From Streptococcus mitis (lineage in GTDB: Bacteria; Bacillota; Bacilli; Lactobacillales; Streptococcaceae), in the NCBI RefSeq assembly GCF_000722705.1, contig NZ_JPFW01000006.1, positions 30,668 through 94,667 of the forward strand: DNA of 64,000 bases, in the 5' to 3' direction. Under the pieces are notes generated by a model. The model made no database searches. It was not told the DNA's origin and was given only the letters and a program-made list of their open reading frames with translations. Positions 41,591 through 52,641 of this stretch are shown here, in pieces. A program made the translations under genes and the position numbers. Within the stretch, counting starts at the first letter, position 1, and every line of letters begins with the position of its first letter.

Positions 41591-41930
41591 AAAATATAGG
41601 ATTTTGTATTCTCCTAGAGTGATTGATAGTCTGGATAAAATATATCAGTATATAGCAGAGGAAATTGGTTCTGTAGAGGCTGCGAGACGAAAAGTAGCCA
41701 ATATTAGAAAGGATATTAATCGGCTGGAAATTTTCCCCCAAGCTGGATTTGATGTTGATGAAAAATTTGGGAAGAGATTAGATCCTCACTATCAAACGCG
41801 AGGATTGACCTTGAGTAAGGATTACATCGTATTGTATACAATTGTTGATGATACTGTCAGGCTTGCTTATCTACTCCCTTCAAAAAGTGATTACATGAAA
41901 TTATTTAAGACCGAGTCAAGATATGACTGA
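41580..41930 (+). CDS. RelE/ParE-family toxin
   Basis: A 116-residue protein with the RelE/ParE fold signature: YSPRVIDSLDKIYQYI in the N-terminal helices and LTLSKDYIVLYTI...VRLAYLLPSKSDYMKL in the C-terminal sheet. Classical RelE toxins cut mRNA at the ribosome and ParE toxins poison gyrase; which applies is not clear. Start overlaps the antitoxin stop region, giving translational coupling. The pair probably helps retain the island. Confidence 0.85.
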   Translation: MDYKKYRILYSPRVIDSLDKIYQYIAEEIGSVEAARRKVANIRKDINRLEIFPQAGFDVDEKFGKRLDPHYQTRGLTLSKDYIVLYTIVDDTVRLAYLLPSKSDYMKLFKTESRYD

Positions 41931-41966
41931 CTCAGGATCTAGATGAGTTATGTTTAGTGACGAATA

Positions 41967-42001
41967 AAAATCCTAGTTTGGCTCAGCCAAACTAGGATTT
42001 T
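41967..42001. terminator. terminator hairpin, copy 2 (end of nanR)
   Basis: AAAATCCTAGTTTGGC and its perfect complement around TCA. It works for the toxin gene from the left and nanR from the right; the nanR stop codon lies in its right arm. It repeats the hairpin at 33705-33737. Confidence 0.85.
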
Positions 42002-42843
42002 CTAATTCTTCTTTGTCTTCGATAGCCGTTGAGTTTTTTATTTTCCCAGTAGCTATTGAATATTCTCTCTTTATTTTCTCGATTGATTTCTAAAAAGTAA
42101 GCATAGATCAAATCAACCCAAAAAAGCATTGGAAGTTGAGAGGAGATACGCTGAATATAGGATGATTGATTGTGACTAGCAACCAGTACAGTTTCAGTAT
42201 ACAATTGGTTTTCTTTGTTTGGTACGCTGGTAAAGAGGACTGTTTTTGCCCCCATTTCTTTAGCATCTAACAAGCTGTCCAGAATAGATTGAGTGGCTCC
42301 AGATAGTGAAAAGCCAAGAACCAAGCAATTGTCATCCATGATACTAGTAGTCCAAGCAAAGCCATCTTGATCGGTTATGGCTTCACAGACAACTCCTAAA
42401 CGCATAAAGCGTAATTTCATCTCACGAGCGACAAGGCCAGAGCTTCCAGTGCCAAAAAAATAGACTCTTTCAGCATCTTCTATCATAGTAGCTATTCGTT
42501 CTATTTGATTTTCATTAATTAATTCTTGAGTTTGCTCTCGCATATTGCTATAGCTTCTGAGAACGCCTTGGATAAGAGGATTATGGGTCGATAGCTGAAG
42601 ATTTTGGTTATCGATTTGATGTTGGTATTGGAAAATAAATTCTCTATAGCCAGTAAAACCACACTTTTTAGCAAAACGGGTTAGAGCCGCCTGGGAAATA
42701 TGAAGTTTCTGAGCGACGTTTTGTGATGATAAATCATCCTGTATCGTATTGACCTGTAAGAAATAGCGAGCAATTTCTTGCTCTAATTCAGTTAATTCAT
42801 CAAAGTGGAGATCAATAATAGAGGGAATATCTTGATTGTTCAT
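41992..42843 (-). CDS. nanR: RpiR-family regulator NanR
   Basis: A 283-residue regulator with an N-terminal helix-turn-helix (residues ~1-75; SQAALTRFAKKCGF) and a C-terminal SIS sugar-phosphate domain (FFGTGSSGLVA near residue 132). In pneumococcus NanR activates the nan genes in response to sialic acid or ManNAc-6-P. It is divergent from pbp2B and separated from the cluster it controls by the accessory island. Confidence 0.93.
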   Translation of the reverse strand: MNNQDIPSIIDLHFDELTELEQEIARYFLQVNTIQDDLSSQNVAQKLHISQAALTRFAKKCGFTGYREFIFQYQHQIDNQNLQLSTHNPLIQGVLRSYSNMREQTQELINENQIERIATMIEDAERVYFFGTGSSGLVAREMKLRFMRLGVVCEAITDQDGFAWTTSIMDDNCLVLGFSLSGATQSILDSLLDAKEMGAKTVLFTSVPNKENQLYTETVLVASHNQSSYIQRISSQLPMLFWVDLIYAYFLEINRENKERIFNSYWENKKLNGYRRQRRIRKS

Positions 42844-43002
42844 GGGCTTCCTTTGTATGATTTATATTAAATTAAAAGTCAAAAATTTCTATTGGTTGAT
42901 ATTATTATACCATATAAAATAATGATAATTAAATAAAAAAGAAAAGCTCTTTTAAAAATCAAATAAAGTACTCCCATTTTCCATAATTTTCTTCTCAATT
43001 TA

Positions 43003-43011
43003 TGGTACAAT
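43003..43011 (+). promoter_or_regulatory. pbp2B extended -10 promoter
   Basis: TGG followed by TACAAT, an extended -10 element without a clear -35, 39 bp before the start codon. Confidence 0.55.
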
Positions 43012-43049
43012 GAAGAATGAGATTTTAAATAGAAATGAGACTGACTTGT

Positions 43050-45092
43050 ATGAGAAAATTTGATAGCCATTCGATTCCGATTCGGCTTAATTTATTGTTT
43101 TCAATTGTTATTTTGCTCTTTATGACCATCATTGGTCGCCTGCTTTACATGCAGGTTTTGAACAAAGATTTTTATGAGACAAAACTAGCATCGGCAAGTA
43201 AAACAAAGGTAACAACTAGTTCGGCTCGTGGACAAATCTACGATGCAACAGGGAAACCTCTCGTCGAAAACACCATCAAGCAAGTTGTATCTTTTACAAG
43301 GAACAACAAAATGACGGCTGCAGATTTGAAAGAAACAGCCAAGAAGTTGCTAGCCTATGTGGGAGTTTCTTCTCCAACATTGACTGACCGACAGTTGGCA
43401 GACTACTACCTAGCAGATCAAGATGTCTATAAGAAAGCAGTAGAAAGTTTACCGCGTGAGAAACGCCTTAATTCTGATGGGAATCAATTATCTGAATCCG
43501 AGCTTTACAATAACACTGTTGAAAGTATCGATCCAAGTCAATTGACCTACTCGGATGACGAAAAGAAAGAAATTTACCTCTTTAGCCAACTCAATGCAGT
43601 AGAAAATTTTGCGACAGGAACCGTTGCGACAGATTCCTTGACAGATACACAGATTGCCTTGATTGCTTCGGCTTCTAAGAATTTACCTGGTATCAGTATT
43701 TCAACTTCCTGGGATCGAAAGGTTCTTGAGACTTCGCTTTCTTCTATAGTAGGAAGTGTTTCCAGTGAAAAAGCTGGTCTCCCAGCTGAAGAAGCAGATT
43801 CCTATCTTAAAAAAGGTTATTCTTTAAATGACCGTGTTGGGACTTCTTATCTAGAAAAACAATATGAGGAAACCTTGCAAGGAAAACGCTCAGTGAAAGA
43901 GATTCATTTAGACAAGTATGGCAATATGGAAAGTGTCGATAATATCGAAGATGGTAACAAAGGAAACAATATTAAACTAACCATCGATTTGGCCTTCCAA
44001 GATAGTGTGGATAATCTTCTTAAAAGTTACTTCAATTCTGAGTTAGGAAATGGAGGAGCTAGATATTCTGAAGGTGTGTATGCAGTTGCTTTGAACCCCA
44101 AAACAGGTGCAGTTTTGTCTATGTCAGGTCTCAAACATGACTTGAAAACGGGAGAGTTAACACCTGATTCCTTGGGAACGGTAACCAATGTCTTTGTCCC
44201 AGGTTCGGTTGTTAAAGCAGCAACTATCAGCTCTGGTTGGGAGAATGGAGTTTTGTCAGGAAATCAAACCTTGACAGACCAACCTATTGTCTTCCAAGGT
44301 TCAGCTCCGATTAATTCTTGGTACACTCAGGCCTATGGTTCATTCCCGATTACAGCGGTGGAAGCCTTGGAGTATTCTTCTAATACCTACATGGTTCAAA
44401 CGGCTTTGGGTATCATGGGGCAAACTTATCAACCTAATATGTTTGTTGGAACCAGCAATTTGGAATCCGCCATGGGGAAATTGCGTGCGACATTTGCGGA
44501 ATATGGTCTAGGAGCTTCAACGGGTATTGACCTTCCGGATGAATCTACTGGATTTACCCCTCAGGAATATGACTTTGCTAATTACATTACCAATGCATTT
44601 GGCCAGTTTGATAACTACACTCCTATGCAATTGGCCCAGTACGTTGGAACCATTGCTAACAACGGTGTTCGGATTGCACCCCACATTGTTGAGGGGATTT
44701 ATGGAAACAATGAACAAGGTGGCTTAGGGGGCTTAATCCAATCTATTGATACCAAGGAAATGAATAAAATTAATATTTCTGAGTCTGATGTTTCCATCCT
44801 CCAACAAGGATTTTATCAAGTTTCTCACGGTGGAAGTTCTCTGACGACAGGTCGTGCCTTTTCAAATGGTGCAGCTGTATCCATTAGTGGGAAAACAGGT
44901 ACAGCCGAAAGTTATGTAGCAGGTGGCCAAAAAGCCAACAATACTAATGCGGTGGCCTATGCACCATCAGATAATCCTCAAATTGCTGTTGCAGTTGTCT
45001 TCCCACATAACACCAATCTGACAAATGGTGTCGGACCTTCCATTGCGCGCGATATTATTAACCTCTATAACCAGCACCATCCAATGAATTAG
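43050..45092 (+). CDS. pbp2B: penicillin-binding protein 2B (essential class B transpeptidase)
   Basis: PBP2B cross-links septal and peripheral peptidoglycan. Starting at 43050 gives 680 residues and puts active-site Ser386 (SVVK), Ser443 (SSN) and Lys615 (KTG) at the pneumococcal numbers; an ATG at 43035 adds five residues. One membrane span lies at ~15-35. Thr446 is the penicillin-susceptible residue, while position 476 is Gly where susceptible pneumococci have Glu. The N-terminal domain differs at many positions from the pneumococcal protein, consistent with a related species. Confidence 0.96.
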   Translation: MRKFDSHSIPIRLNLLFSIVILLFMTIIGRLLYMQVLNKDFYETKLASASKTKVTTSSARGQIYDATGKPLVENTIKQVVSFTRNNKMTAADLKETAKKLLAYVGVSSPTLTDRQLADYYLADQDVYKKAVESLPREKRLNSDGNQLSESELYNNTVESIDPSQLTYSDDEKKEIYLFSQLNAVENFATGTVATDSLTDTQIALIASASKNLPGISISTSWDRKVLETSLSSIVGSVSSEKAGLPAEEADSYLKKGYSLNDRVGTSYLEKQYEETLQGKRSVKEIHLDKYGNMESVDNIEDGNKGNNIKLTIDLAFQDSVDNLLKSYFNSELGNGGARYSEGVYAVALNPKTGAVLSMSGLKHDLKTGELTPDSLGTVTNVFVPGSVVKAATISSGWENGVLSGNQTLTDQPIVFQGSAPINSWYTQAYGSFPITAVEALEYSSNTYMVQTALGIMGQTYQPNMFVGTSNLESAMGKLRATFAEYGLGASTGIDLPDESTGFTPQEYDFANYITNAFGQFDNYTPMQLAQYVGTIANNGVRIAPHIVEGIYGNNEQGGLGGLIQSIDTKEMNKINISESDVSILQQGFYQVSHGGSSLTTGRAFSNGAAVSISGKTGTAESYVAGGQKANNTNAVAYAPSDNPQIAVAVVFPHNTNLTNGVGPSIARDIINLYNQHHPMN

Positions 45093-45102
45093 AAAGGAAC
45101 AT

Positions 45103-45699
45103 ATGCTTTATCCAACACCTATTGCCAAGCTAATTGACAGTTATTCCAAGTTGCCAGGTATCGGGATTAAGACAGCTACGCGTCTGGCATTTTATACGAT
45201 TGGAATGTCAGATGACGACGTCAATGAATTTGCCAAAAATCTCCTTTCTGCTAAGCGAGAATTGACCTATTGTTCTATCTGTGGTCGTTTGACTGATGAT
45301 GATCCTTGCTCTATCTGTACCGATCCAAGTCGTGACCAGACAACGATTTTAGTTCTTGAGGATAGTCGCGATGTGGCGGCTATGGAGAATATCCAAGAAT
45401 ACCATGGACTCTATCATGTTTTGCATGGACTCATTTCTCCCATGAATGGCATCAGTCCAGACGATATCAATCTCAAGAGCCTTATGACTCGTCTAATGGA
45501 TAGTGAAGTTTCAGAGGTAATCGTAGCAACCAATGCCACGGCAGATGGGGAAGCGACTTCCATGTACCTTTCACGTTTGCTCAAGCCAGCTGGAATCAAG
45601 GTTACGCGCCTAGCACGAGGACTTGCTGTGGGAGCAGATATTGAGTATGCGGACGAAGTCACACTCTTACGAGCCATTGAAAATCGAACAGAGTTGTAA
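45103..45699 (+). CDS. recR: recombination mediator RecR
   Basis: A 198-residue RecR with an N-terminal helix-hairpin-helix ([14 protein letters not shown]), a four-cysteine zinc finger ([16 protein letters not shown], near residues 57-72), a Toprim domain with LVLEDSRD and a Walker-B-like C-terminus. With RecF and RecO it loads RecA on gaps. It starts 10 bp after pbp2B behind AAAGGA and probably shares its transcript. Confidence 0.96.
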   Translation: MLYPTPIAKLIDSYSKLPGIGIKTATRLAFYTIGMSDDDVNEFAKNLLSAKRELTYCSICGRLTDDDPCSICTDPSRDQTTILVLEDSRDVAAMENIQEYHGLYHVLHGLISPMNGISPDDINLKSLMTRLMDSEVSEVIVATNATADGEATSMYLSRLLKPAGIKVTRLARGLAVGADIEYADEVTLLRAIENRTEL

Positions 45700-45744
45700 G
45701 TGTAGACAAATTAACAAACTTCGTTCATTTATACAAAAATCACG

Positions 45745-45776
45745 GAGACCGACAGTTGTTTTATCGGTCTCTTTTT
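45745..45776 (+). terminator. terminator after recR
   Basis: GAGACCGA and TCGGTCTC form an eight-pair stem followed by TTTTT. Confidence 0.85.
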
Positions 45777-45873
45777 AGATTTCTTGAAAACCAGTATCAG
45801 GTTCAAGTTTCAAAAAAGAAGCAAATATGATATACTAAAGAGCGAGTATTCTATTAGAATTGGAACAAATAAT

Positions 45874-46917
45874 ATGAAACAAACGATTATTCTTTTATAC
45901 GGTGGGCGTAGTGCAGAGCGTGAAGTCTCTGTCCTTTCAGCTGAAAGTGTCATGCGTGCGGTCAATTACGACTGTTTCACAGTCAAGACTTTCTTCATCA
46001 GCCAGTCAGGTGACTTTATCAAAACGCAAGAATTTAGCCAGACTCCAGGTCAAGAGGACCGTCTCATGACCAATGAAACCATTGATATGGATAAGCAAGT
46101 TGCACCAAGTGCCATCTATGAAGAAGGTGCAGTGGTCTTTCCAGTCCTTCATGGTCCGATGGGAGAGGATGGCTCTGTTCAAGGATTCCTTGAAGTTTTG
46201 AAAATGCCTTATGTCGGCTGTAACATCTTGTCATCCAGTCTTGCCATGGATAAAATCACGACCAAGCGTGTCTTAGAATCTGTCGGGATTGCCCAAGTTC
46301 CTTATGTTGCTATCGTTGAAGGCGATGATGTGACTGCTAAAATCGCTGAAGTGGAAGAAAAATTGACTTATCCAGTCTTTACAAAACCGTCAAATATGGG
46401 TTCTAGTGTCGGTATTTCTAAGTCTGAAAATCAAGAAGAACTCCGTCAAGCCTTGAAACTTGCCTTCCAATATGACAGCCGTGTCTTGGTTGAGCAAGGG
46501 GTCAATGCCCGTGAAATCGAGGTTGGTCTCTTGGGCAACTACGATGTCAAAAGCACGCTGCCAGGAGAAGTTGTCAAGGATGTTGACTTCTACGACTATG
46601 ACGCCAAGTATATTGATAACAAGATTACTATGGATATTCCAGCCAAGATCAGTGATAATGTGGTAGCTGTCATGCGTCAAAATGCAGAAACGGCCTTTCG
46701 TGCCATTGGTGGCCTCGGTCTCTCTCGTTGCGATTTCTTCTATACAGATAAGGGCGAGATTTTCTTAAACGAGCTTAATACCATGCCAGGTTTCACCCAG
46801 TGGTCTATGTATCCACTACTTTGGGACAATATGGGAATCAGCTACCCAGACTTAATCGAGCGTTTGGTTGACCTTGCCAAGGAAAGTTTTGACAAGCGCG
46901 AAGCGCATTTACTATAA
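45874..46917 (+). CDS. ddl: D-alanine--D-alanine ligase
   Basis: Ddl makes the D-Ala-D-Ala dipeptide for the peptidoglycan stem. The ATG at 45874 gives the standard 347 residues with the ATP-grasp opening [17 protein letters not shown]; a longer frame upstream overlaps the terminator and promoter (TATACT at 45831) and is not used. [21 protein letters not shown] and the catalytic loop residues are present. MurF, which uses the product, is the next gene. Confidence 0.96.
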   Translation: MKQTIILLYGGRSAEREVSVLSAESVMRAVNYDCFTVKTFFISQSGDFIKTQEFSQTPGQEDRLMTNETIDMDKQVAPSAIYEEGAVVFPVLHGPMGEDGSVQGFLEVLKMPYVGCNILSSSLAMDKITTKRVLESVGIAQVPYVAIVEGDDVTAKIAEVEEKLTYPVFTKPSNMGSSVGISKSENQEELRQALKLAFQYDSRVLVEQGVNAREIEVGLLGNYDVKSTLPGEVVKDVDFYDYDAKYIDNKITMDIPAKISDNVVAVMRQNAETAFRAIGGLGLSRCDFFYTDKGEIFLNELNTMPGFTQWSMYPLLWDNMGISYPDLIERLVDLAKESFDKREAHLL

Positions 46918-46932
46918 AAATGAAAGAGAGGG

Positions 46933-46988
46933 TAGAAGCCAGAACCATCACTGCCAGGTGATCAGAGTTCTCGGGCTTCAACCCTTTT
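46933..46988 (+). terminator. long hairpin between ddl and murF
   Basis: Nested arms GGGTAGAAGCC/GGGCTTCAACCC, AGAAC/GTTCT and ATCAC/GTGAT make a stem of about 20 pairs with small bulges, followed by TTTTT. It may be a terminator with partial readthrough; murF starts 14 bp later. Confidence 0.75.
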
Positions 46989-47001
46989 TAAAGGAGTAGA
47001 A

Positions 47002-48375
47002 ATGAAATTAACAATCCATGAAGTTGCCCAAGCTGTTGGAGCTAAAAATGATGTTAGTCTTTTTGCGGACGCGCAGTTAGAAATGCCTGAGTTTGACAGT
47101 CGTTTGATTGGGGCAGGGGACTTGTTTGTTCCACTTAAAGGTGCGCGTGATGGGCATGACTTTATCGAAACAGCCTTTGAAAATGGTGCTGCTGCAACCC
47201 TGTCTGAGAAAGAGGTCGCAAATCATCCCTACATTCTAGTAGATGATGTGTTGACTGCCTTTCAAACCCTAGCTGCCTACTATCTTGAGAAAACGGCTGT
47301 TGATGTCTTTGCAGTTACAGGTTCAAATGGCAAGACAACGACTAAGGATATGTTGGCGCACTTGCTATCGACAACCTACAAGACCTACAAAACACAAGGA
47401 AACTACAATAATGAGATTGGTCTTCCTTACACAGTTCTGCACATGCCTGAGGGGACAGAAAAGTTGGTCTTGGAGATGGGGCAGGATCACTTGGGAGATA
47501 TTCATCTCTTGTCAGAATTGGCCCATCCAAAGACAGCTATTGTGACCTTGGTTGGAGAAGCTCATTTAGCCTTTTTCAAAGACCGTTCGGAAATCGCTAA
47601 AGGGAAAATGCAAATTGCAGACGGTATGTCACCAGGTTCTTTGCTTTTGGCACCAGCCGACCCGATTGTAGAGGTCTACTTGCCAGCTGATAAAAAGGTG
47701 GTCCGTTTTGGGCAAGGAGCAGAGTTGGAAATTACAGACTTGATTGAGCGCAAGGATAGTCTGACCTTTAAGGCTAATTTCTTGGAACAAGCCCTTGATT
47801 TGCCAGTGACTGGTAAGTACAATGCCACTAATGCTATGATTGCATCCTATGTTGCCCTGCAAGAAGGAGTGACTGAGGAGCAGATTCGTCAGGCCTTCCA
47901 AAATCTTGAATTGACGCGTAACCGTACCGAGTGGAAGAAAGCAGCCAATGGAGCAGATATCTTGTCAGATGTTTATAATGCCAATCCGACTGCTATGAAG
48001 CTGATTTTGGAGACTTTCTCTGCCATTCCAGCCAATGAAGGGGGCAAGAAAATCGCTGTCTTGGCAGACATGAAGGAACTTGGTGACCAGTCTGTCCAAC
48101 TCCATAACCAGATGATTTTGAGCCTCTCACCAGATGTACTGGATACTGTTATTTTTTATGGAGAAGATATTGCAGAATTGGCCCAACTAGCAAGCCAAAT
48201 GTTTCCAATCGGTCATGTTTACTACTTCAAAAAAACAGCTGATGAGGACCAATTTGAAGACCTAGTCAAGCAGGTTAAGGAAAGCCTAGGAGTGCATGAC
48301 CAAATCCTACTCAAAGGATCCAATTCTATGAATCTAGCCAAGTTGGTAGAAAGTTTAGAACATGAAGACAAGTGA
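47002..48375 (+). CDS. murF: UDP-MurNAc-tripeptide--D-Ala-D-Ala ligase MurF
   Basis: MurF adds D-Ala-D-Ala to the UDP-MurNAc-tripeptide. The 457-residue Mur ligase has an N-terminal substrate domain (FDSRLIGAGDLFVPLKG), the ATP loop AVTGSNGKTTTKDM near residue 104, TQGNYNNEIGLP near 132 and a C-terminal domain with DVYNANPTAM. AAAGGAG precedes the ATG. The 3' end overlaps the NUDIX gene by 14 bp. Confidence 0.96.
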   Translation: MKLTIHEVAQAVGAKNDVSLFADAQLEMPEFDSRLIGAGDLFVPLKGARDGHDFIETAFENGAAATLSEKEVANHPYILVDDVLTAFQTLAAYYLEKTAVDVFAVTGSNGKTTTKDMLAHLLSTTYKTYKTQGNYNNEIGLPYTVLHMPEGTEKLVLEMGQDHLGDIHLLSELAHPKTAIVTLVGEAHLAFFKDRSEIAKGKMQIADGMSPGSLLLAPADPIVEVYLPADKKVVRFGQGAELEITDLIERKDSLTFKANFLEQALDLPVTGKYNATNAMIASYVALQEGVTEEQIRQAFQNLELTRNRTEWKKAANGADILSDVYNANPTAMKLILETFSAIPANEGGKKIAVLADMKELGDQSVQLHNQMILSLSPDVLDTVIFYGEDIAELAQLASQMFPIGHVYYFKKTADEDQFEDLVKQVKESLGVHDQILLKGSNSMNLAKLVESLEHEDK

Positions 48376-48973
48376 TTTTGTCAAGTATTTGCAAAGAATG
48401 GTTGCCATTACAGATACTGGACTAACCTTTACAAAGGATCCTTTTGACCGTGAGCGTTATGAGGACTTGGGGGGCCTTTTATCTGAAATGTTGAATCAGG
48501 CATCAGACTTAGATGCAGAAGAAGTAGCAGAAGTCTTGAAGCCAACTTCTGCTTATGCGACTCCTTTAATGGATGTTCGTGCTTGGATTGTTGAGGATGA
48601 AAAAATTTGTCTGGTTCGGGGACAAGGAGAGGATAGTTGGGCTTTGCCAGGTGGCTTTGGTGAGGTTGGCTATTCTCCAACTGAAAATATTCTCAAGGAA
48701 ATTGAAGAAGAAACTGGCTTTGAAGCCAAAGTTGAAAGACTGCTAGCTGTTTTTGATACCAATCGTTTCCAACTACAGAGTAAACAATATGCAAAGTTTG
48801 TTTTTGAATGTAAGCTTCTCGCTGGACAATTCCAAGAAAATCAAGAAATTGCTGACCTTCAATTTTTTGCTATTGACCAACTGCCAGTCTTATCTGAGAA
48901 ACGCATTACCAAGGAGCAAATAGAGATTCTTTGGCAGGTTTATCAAGGTCAGAGGGAGCAATATCTTGACTAA
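48362..48973 (+). CDS. NUDIX hydrolase
   Basis: A 203-residue NUDIX protein with an N-terminal helical domain (~1-60, NUDIX_N type) and the hydrolase fold. The Nudix box reads GFGEVGYSPTENILKEIEEE, so the metal-binding EExxEE-type glutamates are kept but the first conserved Glu is Tyr and the Arg is Lys. Substrate (nucleotide sugar, ADP-ribose or other) cannot be told. It overlaps murF by 14 bp and is translated from a site inside that gene. Confidence 0.88.
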   Translation: MKTSDFVKYLQRMVAITDTGLTFTKDPFDRERYEDLGGLLSEMLNQASDLDAEEVAEVLKPTSAYATPLMDVRAWIVEDEKICLVRGQGEDSWALPGGFGEVGYSPTENILKEIEEETGFEAKVERLLAVFDTNRFQLQSKQYAKFVFECKLLAGQFQENQEIADLQFFAIDQLPVLSEKRITKEQIEILWQVYQGQREQYLD

Positions 48974-49063
48974 GAAGATGATTATCGTATTTCTAAATCC
49001 ATTTTTGACAAATTGCATGGTATAATAATATGCAGGAAAATTTTGAATTATGAGGAAGACTAG

Positions 49064-49768
49064 ATGAATTTATGGGATATTTTCTTTACGACTCAGGCAA
49101 CAGAGCCACCCAAGTTTGATCTTTTTTGGTATGTTAGCCTATTTACGCTCTTAGCCTTAACCTTTTATACAGCCTATCGCTATCGTGAAAAGAAGGTTTA
49201 CCAACGATTTTTCCAAATCTTGCAGGCGGTTCAGTTGATCCTACTTTATGGCTGGTATTGGGTTAATCATATGCCACTATCAGAAAGCCTACCCTTTTAC
49301 CATTGCCGTATGGCCATGTTCGTGGTACTTTTGCTTCCTGGTAAGTCCAAATATCGGCAGTATTTTGCATTGTTGGGGACATTTGGGACATTAGCAGCCT
49401 TTGTTTACCCAGTTCCAGATGCCTATCCATTCCCCCATATTGCCATTTTATCCTTTATATTTGGGCACTTAGCTCTCTTGGGGAACTCACTCGTTTATCT
49501 CTTGAGACAGTATGATGCACGATTGCTAGATGTGAAAAGAATTTTTCTCATGACCTTTGGACTAAATGCCTTGATTTTTGTGGTCAATTTGGTAACAGGT
49601 GGAGATTACGGATTCTTGACAAAACCGCCATTGGTTGGGGATCACGGCTTAGTAGCTAATTATTTGATCGTGTCTGTAGCCTTGTCTGCTGCGATCACCT
49701 TGACCAAGAAAATCTTGGAACTATTTTTAGAGCAAGAAGCAGAAAAAATGATTGCAAAGAAAGCTTAA
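49064..49768 (+). CDS. YwaF/TIGR02206 family membrane protein
   Basis: A 234-residue integral membrane protein with about six predicted spans and the FYHCRMAMFVV motif of the YwaF family, whose function is unknown. A GAGGAAG site lies 7 bp upstream. It stands alone between the murF-nudix pair and ftsA, with its stop codon inside a terminator stem. Confidence 0.85.
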   Translation: MNLWDIFFTTQATEPPKFDLFWYVSLFTLLALTFYTAYRYREKKVYQRFFQILQAVQLILLYGWYWVNHMPLSESLPFYHCRMAMFVVLLLPGKSKYRQYFALLGTFGTLAAFVYPVPDAYPFPHIAILSFIFGHLALLGNSLVYLLRQYDARLLDVKRIFLMTFGLNALIFVVNLVTGGDYGFLTKPPLVGDHGLVANYLIVSVALSAAITLTKKILELFLEQEAEKMIAKKA

Positions 49769-49787
49769 ATTCAAGCTTTCTTTTTTT
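49759..49787 (+). terminator. terminator after the YwaF-like gene
   Basis: GAAAGCTT pairs with AAGCTTTC, followed by TTTTTTT; the stop codon lies in the stem-loop. Confidence 0.8.
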
Positions 49788-49897
49788 CATAAATCTGATT
49801 TTTTATAACTTGTTTGGTAAAGAGAGAAGATTGGGAAGGGAAAGTGAAAAAATAGCAAGTAAATTTAGGAAAAAACTAAGCACGATTGGATTTTTTG

Positions 49898-49906
49898 TGT
49901 TATAAT
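49898..49906 (+). promoter_or_regulatory. ftsAZ promoter, extended -10
   Basis: TGT followed by TATAAT, 81 bp upstream of ftsA, with no good -35. Confidence 0.6.
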
Positions 49907-49986
49907 ATTCTGTGAATAGCTATGCCCTGTTTTAGCTATATTGAAATAGAAGTTAGAAACTTGGAAGATAGAGAGGATGCGATGTA

Positions 49987-51366
49987 ATGACTAGAGATGG
50001 TTTTTTTACAGGCTTAGATATCGGAACCAATTCCATTAAGGTATTGGTTGCTGAGCTTAGAAATGGTGAACTAAACGTAATTGGTGTAAGCAATGCCAAG
50101 AGCAAAGGTGTAAAGGATGGGATTATCGTTGATATTGAAGCAGCAGCAACTGCTATCAAGTCAGCTATTTCCCAAGCAGAAGAGAAGGCTGGTATTTCAA
50201 TCAAATCAGTGAATGTTGGTTTACCTGGAAATCTTTTGCAAGTAGAACCAACTCAAGGAATGATTCCAGTTACATCTGATACAAAAGAAATTACAGACCA
50301 AGATGTCGAAAATGTTGTCAAATCAGCCTTGACAAAGAGCATGACACCAGACCGTGAAGTCATTACTTTTATTCCAGAAGAATTTATCGTAGATGGTTTC
50401 CAAGGTATTCGTGACCCACGTGGTATGATGGGTGTCCGTCTTGAAATGCGTGGTTTGCTTTACACAGGTCCTCGTACTATTCTTCACAATTTACGCAAGA
50501 CAGTTGAGCGCTCAGGTGTTCAGGTTGAAAATATTATTATTTCACCATTGGCTTTGGTTCGTTCAGTTTTGAATGAAGGGGAGCGTGAATTTGGAGCTAC
50601 TGTGATTGATATGGGAGCAGGGCAAACAACTGTTGCTACGATCCGTAACCAAGAACTCCAGTTTACAAATATTCTTCAAGAAGGTGGAGATTATGTCACA
50701 AAAGATATCTCTAAAGTCTTGAAGACTTCACAAAAACTAGCTGAAGGACTGAAGTTGAACTATGGAGAAGCCTATCCGTCACTTGCAAGCAATGAAACTT
50801 TCCAAGTTGAAGTGATTGGTGAAGTAGAGCCTGTAGAAGTTACAGAAAGCTACTTGGCAGAGATTATTTCAGCTCGCATTAAACACATTTTTGAACAGAT
50901 TAAACAAGAGTTGGAAAGAAGACATTTGTTGGATCTTCCAGGTGGAATTGTTCTGATTGGTGGAAATGCTATTTTACCAGGTATTGTAGAACTTGCACAG
51001 GAAGCCTTTGGTGTTGGTGTCAAACTTTACGTTCCAAATCAAGTTGGAATTCGTAACCCTGCTTTTGCTCATGTGATTAGCTTGTCTGAATTTGCTGGTC
51101 AATTGACTGAGGTGCATTTGTTAGCACAACGAGCAGTCAAGGGTGAAGATACCTTGCGTCACCAACCAATCAATTTTGGTGGGATGATTCAACGTGTCAC
51201 TCAGGTGTCACAACCTACCCCGATTCAATCAGCTTCAGATACAGAGGTGGAATCATTAGCTTCTACTAACGTAGTTGCTCCGAAAGAGGATAAAGTATCT
51301 TCTCAAAATAAACAAAAAATCGCAGATCGCTTCCGTGGTTTAATCGGAAGTATGTTTGATGAATAA
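49987..51366 (+). CDS. ftsA: cell division protein FtsA
   Basis: FtsA is the actin-like ATPase that ties FtsZ to the membrane. The 459-residue product has the phosphate loop GLDIGTNSIKVLVAE at 8-22, ATP motifs VIDMGAGQTTVA and LIGGNAILPG, and a C-terminal amphipathic helix (ADRFRGLIGSMFDE) that binds the membrane. The variable linker before the helix differs from the pneumococcal one. It leads the ftsA-ftsZ-ylm-divIVA run, with ftsZ 17 bp on. Confidence 0.97.
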   Translation: MTRDGFFTGLDIGTNSIKVLVAELRNGELNVIGVSNAKSKGVKDGIIVDIEAAATAIKSAISQAEEKAGISIKSVNVGLPGNLLQVEPTQGMIPVTSDTKEITDQDVENVVKSALTKSMTPDREVITFIPEEFIVDGFQGIRDPRGMMGVRLEMRGLLYTGPRTILHNLRKTVERSGVQVENIIISPLALVRSVLNEGEREFGATVIDMGAGQTTVATIRNQELQFTNILQEGGDYVTKDISKVLKTSQKLAEGLKLNYGEAYPSLASNETFQVEVIGEVEPVEVTESYLAEIISARIKHIFEQIKQELERRHLLDLPGGIVLIGGNAILPGIVELAQEAFGVGVKLYVPNQVGIRNPAFAHVISLSEFAGQLTEVHLLAQRAVKGEDTLRHQPINFGGMIQRVTQVSQPTPIQSASDTEVESLASTNVVAPKEDKVSSQNKQKIADRFRGLIGSMFDE

Positions 51367-51380
51367 AAGAGGAAAAATAA

Positions 51381-52637
<1,257 letters not shown>

Positions 52638-52641
52638 GTAA

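Noticed and set aside
45784-45873. N-terminal extension of Ddl
   Set aside because: The extension runs through the promoter (TATACT at 45831) and its residues are not part of the ATP-grasp ligase family.
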